This document shows positions 37,499-43,514 of a stretch of 64,000 nucleotides of DNA, piece after piece (position 1 is the first letter of the stretch; every line of letters starts with the position of its first letter). Source of the DNA: Afifella pfennigii DSM 17143 (lineage in GTDB: Bacteria; Pseudomonadota; Alphaproteobacteria; Rhizobiales; Afifellaceae); NCBI RefSeq assembly GCF_000688515.1, contig NZ_JHZK01000014.1, positions 24,193 to 88,192 of the forward strand. Direction: 5' to 3'. A program made the position numbers and the translations under genes. Under the pieces are notes generated by a model that did no database searches, was not told the DNA's origin, and was given only the letters and a program-made list of their open reading frames with translations.

Positions 37499-37830
37499 GC
37501 CGGCACCACCACGGCGAGAACCGCCCGCGCGCCGAGGACAAGCAGAAGCGCGGCGAAGAGCGCGGCGAGGATGCCGGCGGCGCGAGGCGGCAGCGGCGTC
37601 CATTCGGCGAGCACGTTGCGCAGGCCTATCGGCGCATGCACGGCGGCGGCGAGCACGAAGAGGCCGTAGAAGAACGCCCAGCCGGCGCTGCCGCGCGTGC
37701 GCGAAAGGATTTCGGAGGCCGTCAGCCCGTCCTGCACGGCGTAAAGGATCAAGGCCAGATGCACGAGCACCAGCGGCCCGAGCAGAAGGGCGGAGAGGCG
37801 CTGGGCGGCAAAAAGCGTGCGCTCGCTCAT
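37495..37830 (-). CDS. SDH-like membrane anchor subunit (first)
   Basis: 111 aa, three membrane helices. It repeats the plan of the next gene: QRLSALLLGPLVLVHLALIL, then AAAVHAPIGLRNVLAEW with the His and GLR expected of haem-binding anchors, then a final helix rich in Leu and Ala. The two anchors look distantly alike, as in SdhC/SdhD. It overlaps the Fe-S gene (ATGA) and the second anchor gene. Confidence 0.8.
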   Translation of the reverse strand: MSERTLFAAQRLSALLLGPLVLVHLALILYAVQDGLTASEILSRTRGSAGWAFFYGLFVLAAAVHAPIGLRNVLAEWTPLPPRAAGILAALFAALLLVLGARAVLAVVVPA

Positions 37831-38654
37831 GCCGGCGCCTCCTCGGCTTCGGCGCGCGCGCCGGCCGGCGCTTCGGCCGCGTCCCTATCGCGAACCAGGA
37901 AGCTCAAAAGCGACATGCGCTTCAGGCCGGCGATGCTTTCCGTCGGCGAGATGCCGACGGGGCAATGACGCATGCAGCTTCCCTGGGTGTGGCAGTTGCC
38001 GCAGCCGCCCTCGCCCGTCGCCAGATCGAGCGTGGTGCGGCGCAGCGCATGGCGCTCGTCGTTGACCACCGTCCAGGCGCGGTTGAGCGCGGCCGGGCCG
38101 AGATAGGCCTCGTTCCAGCTCACCACATCGCAGGCGCTGTAGCAGACGGCGCAATTGATGCATTCGATGGCCGCGTCGGCGGCGCGGCGGCGCGGGTTCG
38201 CCGGATCGACCTTCGCCGGCGGCTCGGCGCGGGTCGCGGTGCCGGAAAAACGCCCACCCGCCTTCTGCCATTTGTCGAAGAAGCCGCGCATGTCGCAGGC
38301 GAGATCCTTGATGCGCGGCATGTTGCGCAACGGCTCGATGGTGATGGCGCCAGCCTCGGCGACCTTGGCGACATGGGTGCGGCAGGTCCAGCGCGGCACG
38401 CCGTTGACGGTCATGGCGCAGGAACCGCAGACGCCGACACGGCAGGCGAAGCGATAGGCGAGCGCCGGCTCGTGGCGACGCTGCACCTCGGTGACGACAT
38501 CAAGCACCGTCTGGTTGTCGCGCGCCGGCACCTCGTAGCTGCAGAAGCTTCCCTCCTCGCGGCCGCGCCAGATGCGCACTTTGAGGGTCTTGGGGGCCAG
38601 GGTCTTGGGGGCCAGGGTTTTGGGGGCCAGGGTTTTGGGGGCGGGAGCATGCAT
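37827..38654 (-). CDS. SDH/fumarate-reductase-like iron-sulfur subunit
   Basis: 275 aa. The N-terminal plant-type ferredoxin domain binds a [2Fe-2S] cluster through FACRVGVCGSCAMTVNG and a later Cys (WTCRTH). The C-terminal domain has CINCAVCYSAC for a [4Fe-4S] cluster and GCGNCHTQGSCMRHCPVGI for the second set (the Cys-rich 3Fe-4S region plus CP). It wires the flavoprotein to the membrane anchors. Uniquely, residues 5-24 before the ferredoxin domain are four copies of APKTL coded by a 15-base tandem repeat. The ATG overlaps the TPP gene stop (TGATG). Confidence 0.9.
   Translation of the reverse strand: MHAPAPKTLAPKTLAPKTLAPKTLKVRIWRGREEGSFCSYEVPARDNQTVLDVVTEVQRRHEPALAYRFACRVGVCGSCAMTVNGVPRWTCRTHVAKVAEAGAITIEPLRNMPRIKDLACDMRGFFDKWQKAGGRFSGTATRAEPPAKVDPANPRRRAADAAIECINCAVCYSACDVVSWNEAYLGPAALNRAWTVVNDERHALRRTTLDLATGEGGCGNCHTQGSCMRHCPVGISPTESIAGLKRMSLLSFLVRDRDAAEAPAGARAEAEEAPA
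38585..38644 (+). repeat. Four 15-base tandem repeats in the Fe-S subunit gene
   Basis: Unit GGGTCTTGGGGGCCA, repeated four times with C-to-T changes in the last two (GGGTTTTGGGGG). It encodes the N-terminal (APKTL)4 on the minus strand. The plus strand holds alternating GGG and GGGGG runs, so it also fits a G-quadruplex. Copy number is expected to vary by slippage without breaking the frame. Confidence 0.85.
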
Positions 38655-40261
38655 CAGTGGCGCTCTCCCGCTTTCATGGAAAAGACAGGCGCCGGAATCC
38701 CTTGCATGGCGACGTTGATGCAGGATGGCAGGCTGGAGCCGAGCGCGCGTGAAAGCGCCGGGGCGAGCCCCTGGCGCTCCTTCACATGCTCGCCGTGGCA
38801 GCCGAGCGCGGCGGCGGAGAGGTCGTAGCGGGCATCGGGACTGAGCTCACAGCCGACGGTGCGATTAGGTCCGTAATCGCGAAGCTGGATCTGGTATTCG
38901 GCGTTCCAGCGCGCATCGTTGCCGATGACGGCGAGGATGCCGGCCCGCTCGCGCGCCGCCGTCTCGAATTCGGCGAAATGGAAGCCGGCGGTGCCGTCTC
39001 CCATCAGGGCGATGACGGTCGCCTGCGGGCGGGCGATCTTGGCGCCGATGGCATAGGGCAGGCTGCCGCCGATGGCGCCGGAGGGCCCGTTGATGACACG
39101 CCTCTCGGCGCCGGCGAAAGCCTGTGCCCATTGACCGAACTCGCCGCCATCGCAGACGAGAATGGCCTCCTCGGCCTCGCGCAGCGCGGCGTCGACACAG
39201 GTGACGATCTCGTCCGGCATCAGACTGCCATTGGCATGCGGGCGCGCACGGTGGGCCAGCGCCTCGGCGAGCCTGGCGCGCCAGACCTTTCGCGCCGGGA
39301 CCGCGCCGGCCTTGCCGATGAGCGCTTCGGCGAAGGCCGGCGCTTCCGCGACAATGCCGAGCGCAACGGCCTCGCCGCCATTGCGGCGCGCGCGCTCCAG
39401 CATCTCAGGCTCCGGGTCGACGACGATAATGCTGGCATCCTTGAAAGGGGCGCCGAAGCCGGAGGTGAAATCGACCGCCTTGCCGAGATAGAGAACCGCA
39501 TCGGCCTCGCCGAGAATATCGGCGGCGGCGCCGAGCGCCGGATCGCGCAGGCCGCGCGGGCTCTCCATGGAAAGCACCGGGACGGCGAGCGCGCCTTCAA
39601 GCCGCTCGGCAAATCCCGGTGCGCGCGTGGCGTTGAGGCTCGGTCCGGTGAGGATGAGCGGCCGCTCGGCGGCGGCGAGGACGGCCAGCGCCTCCCTGAC
39701 CGCCTCGGCCGGGAATTCCGGCGAGGATCTTTCGGCGCGCGTTGCGGAGGCGGCGCCGTCGCCGGCCTCGGCATTGAGGACATCGAAGGGAAGCGCCAGA
39801 TGCACCGGTCCCGGCCGGCCGGAACGGGCAAGATGCGCCGCCTCGGCGAAGGCGCGGCCGAGATCGGCGGCGCCGGTGACGCGCAGGCTCTCCTTCACGA
39901 AAGGCCGCGCCGCCTGCACCTGCGGGAATTCCTGGAAAGCGCCCCTGCCGTCCTGGGCAAGAGGCGAATCGCCGGAGAGGAAGACGACCGGGCTTTCCGA
40001 CATCTTGGCCGAATAGAGCGCGCCGAGCGCATTGGCGAAGCCGGGCGCGGCCGTCACCAGCGCCACGCCGATGCCGCCGGAAACCTGCGCGAAGCCATCG
40101 GCCATGAAGACCGCGGCCGCCTCGTGGCGCGTATGGACGATGCGGATGCCTGGCTCAATCAGCGCATCGTAGAGCGGCATGATCTGGTTGCCGGAGAGGG
40201 AAAAAACCGTTCCAACGCCGCAATCGGCTATCGCCGAGGCGAGCACATCGGCTCCGCGCAC
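38654..40261 (-). CDS. TPP-dependent enzyme (acetolactate-synthase/decarboxylase superfamily)
   Basis: 535 aa, three-domain TPP enzyme. The Pyr domain carries the essential Glu in IVHTRHEAAAVFMADGFAQ. The central domain has PGPVHLALPFDVL. The PP domain has GDGTAGFHFAEFETAARERA, ending in IGNDARWN where GDG...NN binds Mg-TPP (the second Asn is Asp here). Members decarboxylate 2-oxo acids, make or break C-C bonds, or transfer acetyl groups as sulfoacetaldehyde acetyltransferase does. It heads the large minus-strand operon and overlaps the Fe-S subunit gene, so it acts in the same pathway as the SDH-like complex. The precise reaction cannot be read from sequence alone. Confidence 0.85.
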   Translation of the reverse strand: MRGADVLASAIADCGVGTVFSLSGNQIMPLYDALIEPGIRIVHTRHEAAAVFMADGFAQVSGGIGVALVTAAPGFANALGALYSAKMSESPVVFLSGDSPLAQDGRGAFQEFPQVQAARPFVKESLRVTGAADLGRAFAEAAHLARSGRPGPVHLALPFDVLNAEAGDGAASATRAERSSPEFPAEAVREALAVLAAAERPLILTGPSLNATRAPGFAERLEGALAVPVLSMESPRGLRDPALGAAADILGEADAVLYLGKAVDFTSGFGAPFKDASIIVVDPEPEMLERARRNGGEAVALGIVAEAPAFAEALIGKAGAVPARKVWRARLAEALAHRARPHANGSLMPDEIVTCVDAALREAEEAILVCDGGEFGQWAQAFAGAERRVINGPSGAIGGSLPYAIGAKIARPQATVIALMGDGTAGFHFAEFETAARERAGILAVIGNDARWNAEYQIQLRDYGPNRTVGCELSPDARYDLSAAALGCHGEHVKERQGLAPALSRALGSSLPSCINVAMQGIPAPVFSMKAGERH

Positions 40262-40379
40262 ATAAGCCTCCCGTTTCGCTCCCGGTCTTCGCGCCGGACG
40301 GGATCAGCCTATCATTTAGTTTTTCTCAAGCAAGGATTTTTGTGTTTAATATTTCTCCGCGAAAAGGCCGGAAGCGCCC
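40262..40379. promoter_or_regulatory. Divergent control region for the dicarboxylate operon and LysR gene
   Basis: 118 bases between divergent starts. The stretch 40310-40356 is clearly AT-rich against its surroundings, with several runs of T, where both promoters and the LysR operator should lie. I could not pick a convincing T-N11-A palindrome or confident -35/-10 pair. Confidence 0.45.
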
Positions 40380-41297
40380 ATGGACGTGAAATCGCTCTAC
40401 ACCCTCGTCGCCGTCGCCGATTGCGGCAGCTTCGCCGAAGCCGGGCAGCGGCTGAGCCTGTCCGTCTCCTCCGTCAGCCTGCATATCAAGGCGCTGGAGG
40501 AGGAGACCGGGCTCGTGCTCTTCAACCGCCATACCCGCCCGCCGGCGCTGACGGAGGAGGGCCGCGACTTCGTCGCCCGGGCGCGCGAGGTGCTGGCGCA
40601 TTGGGAGGCGCTCAGCGAGGGCCTGACGCGCGACCCGGCACGCGGCATCCTGAAGATCGGCGCGGTACACACCACCGTCGCCGGCGCCGTGCCGGCGGCG
40701 CTGAGGCGCCTGCAACTCGCCTATCCGCAGATGCATATGCGCCTCGCCACGGGCCTGACGCACGATCTGGAGGCGCAGGTGCGCCACCGGCTGCTCGACT
40801 GCGCCATCGTCACCTCGCCGGAGATGGACGAGCCGGACCTCACCTATTTTCCCGTGGCGGAGGAGCCGCTGGTGGTCATCGCGCATCGCTCGGTGAAGGG
40901 GCGAAGCGACCGCGAGATCCTGGAGAGCGAGCCCTATGTGCGCTTCAACCGGCGCGCCCGGGTGGCGCGGCAGGTGGAGCAGGAGCTCGCCCGCATGAAG
41001 ATCAACGTCAATTCGCGCATGGAGATCGACACGCTCGATGCCGTCGCCGCGCTGGTCGCCTCCGCGCTCGGCGTCTCCGTCGTGCCGCGCAACGCCGGCG
41101 GGCAGAGCTTTCCGGCGGAAATCCGCACCGTGCCCTTCGGCTCGCCGCCAGTGATGCGCCAGCTCGGCGTCGTCATGCGCGCCGACAACGCCAAGGCGCA
41201 TCTCGTCTCGCTGCTGGTGAAGGAGCTGCGCGTCACCTACGGCGCGCCCGCCGCGGAGGCGGCAGGCACCGCGCCCGAGGCGGCCGCCTCGACATGA
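40380..41297 (+). CDS. LysR-family transcriptional regulator
   Basis: 305 aa. The N-terminal winged helix (LYTLVAVADCGSFAEAGQRL, then SVSSVSLHIKALEEETGLVL) is typical, followed by the LysR substrate domain with the usual second-domain segments (DALDAVAALVASALGVSVVP). It diverges from the 12-gene dicarboxylate operon, so it most likely controls it in response to a pathway acid. Its stop overlaps the start of the enolase-superfamily gene (ATGA), so regulator and enzyme are made together. The tail is Ala-rich and not conserved. Confidence 0.9.
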   Translation: MDVKSLYTLVAVADCGSFAEAGQRLSLSVSSVSLHIKALEEETGLVLFNRHTRPPALTEEGRDFVARAREVLAHWEALSEGLTRDPARGILKIGAVHTTVAGAVPAALRRLQLAYPQMHMRLATGLTHDLEAQVRHRLLDCAIVTSPEMDEPDLTYFPVAEEPLVVIAHRSVKGRSDREILESEPYVRFNRRARVARQVEQELARMKINVNSRMEIDTLDAVAALVASALGVSVVPRNAGGQSFPAEIRTVPFGSPPVMRQLGVVMRADNAKAHLVSLLVKELRVTYGAPAAEAAGTAPEAAAST

Positions 41298-42427
41298 GCG
41301 AGCCCTTCCGGCTTACGGCGCTGACGGCGCGCGTCTTCCGCTACCCGCTCGCCGCGCCGGTGCGCACCTCCTTCGGCGTCATGGCCGACCGGCCGGCGGT
41401 GCTCGTCGAGGCGCGCTCGGCCGACGGGGCGCGCGGCTTCGGCGAGGCCTGGTGCAACTTCCCCTCCGTCGGGGCGGAGCACCGGGCGCGGCTCGTGAAC
41501 AAGGTGTGCGCGCCGCTCCTCATCGGCCGCGAGCTTGCCTTCCCGGCACAAGGCTTCCGGCATCTGACCAAGGCGCTTTGCGTCCTCGCCCTGCAGAGCG
41601 GCGAGGACGGGCCGCTCGCCCAGGCCATCGCCGGCATCGATATCGCCCTCTGGGACCTTGCCGCGCGGCGGGCGGGCGAGCCGCTTCACCGCTTCCTCGG
41701 CGGCGCGCCGGCAACCAGCGTCGGCGCCTATGCGAGCGGCCTCAACCCGGAGGCGCCGGAGCTTCTGGCGCTGAGGCGCGCCGGCGAGGGCCACACCGCC
41801 TTCAAGCTGAAGGTCGGCTTCGGCGAGGACAAAGACCTCGCCAATGTGAGGCGCCTGCGCGAGGCGCTCGGCGACGGGGCGCGGCTGATGGTGGACGCCA
41901 ACCAGGCCTGGGAGGTGGGAGAGGCCGCGCGGATGGCGGAGCTTTTCGCCGACGAAGACCTCGACTGGCTGGAAGAGCCGATGCGCGCCGACGCGCCGCG
42001 AGAAGATTGGCGGGCGCTGGCCGCGCGCTCGCCGGTGCCCTTGGCGGCGGGCGAGAATTTGCGCGGGGCGGATGCGTTCCAGGCGATGATCGACAGCGGT
42101 GCGGTCGCCGTCATCCAGCCGGACATCGCCAAATGGGGCGGCTTTTCCGGCTGCCTGGAAGTGGCCAAGGCGGCGCTTGCGGCCGGACGGCGCTATTGCC
42201 CGCATTTTCTCGGCGGCGGCATCGGTCTTGCCGCCTCGCTCCACCTTCTCGCGGCCGCAGGCGGGGACGGGCTATTGGAGGTCGATGCCAACGACAATGC
42301 GCTGCGCGAGGCGATGGCCCAGCCCTTCCCTGCCCTTTCGGCGGGACGCATGGCGGTGCCGGCGGGGCCGGGCCTCGGCGTGGAGCCGGATTTTTCCGCG
42401 CTCGAGGCCTACGACATCGCGCTGTGA
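41294..42427 (+). CDS. Enolase-superfamily enzyme (mandelate racemase/muconate lactonising type)
   Basis: 377 aa. The capping domain is at the N-terminus, then the barrel. Metal ligands are Asp201 (MVDANQAW), Glu227 (WLEEPM) and Glu254 (AAGENLRG). Acid/base residues are the KxK pair Lys171-Lys173 (FKLKVGF) and His304 (YCPHFLGGG) with Asp277 in QPDIAKWGG. KxK plus His with its Asp partner is the mandelate racemase-group pattern, so it abstracts the proton alpha to a carboxylate: epimerisation or dehydration of a hydroxy acid. The ORF upstream of 41294 in this frame is antisense to real genes. Its coupling to the LysR gene suggests it feeds the same pathway, perhaps by interconverting stereoisomers. 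Confidence 0.88.
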   Translation: MSEPFRLTALTARVFRYPLAAPVRTSFGVMADRPAVLVEARSADGARGFGEAWCNFPSVGAEHRARLVNKVCAPLLIGRELAFPAQGFRHLTKALCVLALQSGEDGPLAQAIAGIDIALWDLAARRAGEPLHRFLGGAPATSVGAYASGLNPEAPELLALRRAGEGHTAFKLKVGFGEDKDLANVRRLREALGDGARLMVDANQAWEVGEAARMAELFADEDLDWLEEPMRADAPREDWRALAARSPVPLAAGENLRGADAFQAMIDSGAVAVIQPDIAKWGGFSGCLEVAKAALAAGRRYCPHFLGGGIGLAASLHLLAAAGGDGLLEVDANDNALREAMAQPFPALSAGRMAVPAGPGLGVEPDFSALEAYDIAL

Positions 42428-42467
42428 AAGGTAGCGCCGCCCGCCCGCGCGGACGGCGCCCCTCGCC

Positions 42468-42941
42468 TTATCGGTCGGTGCGTTCCAGGCCCCAATAGCT
42501 GGCATAGGGAGAGGCGCCGGAAGCGCCGAAGAGGACGACCTCGTACTTGTCCGGCGTCTCGCCCGGAACCTCCATGCCGGCCGAGCCGACGGGCATGCCG
42601 GGCACGGCAAGGCCGAGCGCGGCGGGCTTTTCCTCCAGGAGCCGGGCGACCATCGGCAACGGCACATGGCCTTCCAGCACATAGCCGCCGACGGTGACGG
42701 TGTGGCAGGAGGCGAGCGGCTCCGGCACGCCGAGCTGCGCCTTGACGCTCATCATGTCCTGCCGCTCCACGACCTTGACGTCGTAGCCGGCATCGCGGGC
42801 GATGTCGGCCCAGGCCGTGCAGCAGCCGCAATAAGGGTCCTTGTAGACGGTCATGGAAGCCGGTTCCTCGGCAAGGGCGGGCCCGGCGGTGAGAAAGAGG
42901 CCGGCGGCGGCAAGGCCGAGGCCGAAGTGACGTCGTTTCAT
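42468..42941 (-). CDS. DUF411 metal-binding periplasmic protein
   Basis: 157 aa from the ATG at 42941 (MKRRHFGLG). A signal peptide with a Tat-like RR start (RRHFGLGLAAAGLFLTAGPA) ends near ALA-EE. The mature domain matches DUF411: VYKDPYCGCCTAWADIA with the CxCC cluster, ASCHTVTVGGYVLEGHVP, and GMPVGSAGME. DUF411 proteins sit in copper, silver or arsenic resistance groups and are thought to bind soft metals through the Cys and Met residues. It is downstream of the DUF2946-like gene and the RND pump, same strand. The C-terminal GASGASPYASYWGLERTDR looks ordinary for the family. Confidence 0.83.
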   Translation of the reverse strand: MKRRHFGLGLAAAGLFLTAGPALAEEPASMTVYKDPYCGCCTAWADIARDAGYDVKVVERQDMMSVKAQLGVPEPLASCHTVTVGGYVLEGHVPLPMVARLLEEKPAALGLAVPGMPVGSAGMEVPGETPDKYEVVLFGASGASPYASYWGLERTDR

Positions 42942-42998
42942 GGCAAAAGCACCTTTCAAGATATCTGGACAAGCGGAGCGGCAGCGCTCCGCGCGCAA

Positions 42999-43418
42999 TC
43001 AGGAAAGCGTGCTCGGTTTGGGCGGCGGGCGGGAAGCCTCCGGATCGATGCCGGCAAGGGCGGCGATGGCGGGCGGGGCATGGGCGGCCCCGCCAAGGAA
43101 GGCGAAACCGGCCGGTTGCGGGCCGGGCATCCAGGCCAGCACCGCCAGGCATAGAGCGCAATCGGCGAAGGCGGCCGGCGCGTCGGGCTCGCAGCAGGCA
43201 GGATCGGCGGCGAGGCCCATGTTCGCGCCCATCTCCGCCGTGTCCATCTCCGCCGTGTCCATTCCCCCCGCCTGCATCTGCATCGCCGGCATCGCCCAAG
43301 CTACCGTCGCCCCGGCCATCGCGCGCTCATGCGCGGCCTGCCAGGGCGCGAGCCCGCCCCAAAGGAGGCTGGCTGCCAGGACGAGAAAAAACAGCGAGCG
43401 GCCGACGACGCGCTTCAT
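42999..43418 (-). CDS. DUF2946-like Met-rich secreted/membrane protein
   Basis: 139 aa from the ATG at 43418 (MKRVVGRSLFF). One hydrophobic segment near the N-terminus (SLFFLVLAASLLWGGLAPW) is a signal or anchor. Then comes a Met-rich stretch, MPAMQMQAGGMDTAEMDTAEM, which could bind Cu(I), followed by ACCEPDAP and DCALCLAVL (paired Cys, DUF2946-like). A direct 15-base repeat makes MDTAE twice. It lies between the RND genes and the DUF411 gene, so a role in copper or similar metal stress is likely. Homology to DUF2946 is by pattern only. Confidence 0.65.
   Translation of the reverse strand: MKRVVGRSLFFLVLAASLLWGGLAPWQAAHERAMAGATVAWAMPAMQMQAGGMDTAEMDTAEMGANMGLAADPACCEPDAPAAFADCALCLAVLAWMPGPQPAGFAFLGGAAHAPPAIAALAGIDPEASRPPPKPSTLS
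43230..43262 (-). repeat. 15-base tandem duplication in the Met-rich gene
   Basis: CATCTCCGCCGTGTC occurs twice in a row (43230-43244 and 43245-43259) and the first three bases follow again. It encodes the repeated MDTAE of the Met-rich segment. Confidence 0.8.
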
Positions 43419-43471
43419 GCAGATACCATAGCAGAGTTCCGCCACGCCGGATTGAGGTGGATCAATCTGAG

Positions 43472-43503
43472 GCTGCGACAAGGGCCTTCATGTCGCAGCG
43501 ACA
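43472..43503. other. Compound inverted repeat between DUF2946-like and RND genes
   Basis: GCTGCGACA (43472-43480) pairs perfectly with TGTCGCAGC (43491-43499). In addition, TGTCGC-A-GCGACA (43491-43503) is itself a perfect dyad, so the word occurs three times in alternating orientation. It could be the RND-gene terminator or, given the second dyad, an operator for the downstream metal genes. Confidence 0.5.
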
Positions 43504-43514
43504 GCCTTTCGGCT

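Noticed and set aside
38585..38644. CRISPR-like repeats
   Set aside because: Units are 15 bases, directly adjacent with no spacers, and stay in frame in a real gene, so it is a coding tandem repeat, not a CRISPR array.
37151..38654. The cell's housekeeping succinate dehydrogenase
   Set aside because: Gene order (TPP enzyme, B, anchor, anchor, A), the missing flavin-linking His, the changed substrate loop and the linked importer speak for a dedicated catabolic enzyme rather than the TCA-cycle complex.
38786..42427. A 1213-codon open frame on the plus strand
   Set aside because: Only its end (41294-42427) is real, the enolase-superfamily gene. The first ~830 codons are antisense to the TPP enzyme or off-frame through the LysR gene, with Arg/Gly/Ala-rich low-complexity content typical of shadow frames in GC-rich DNA.
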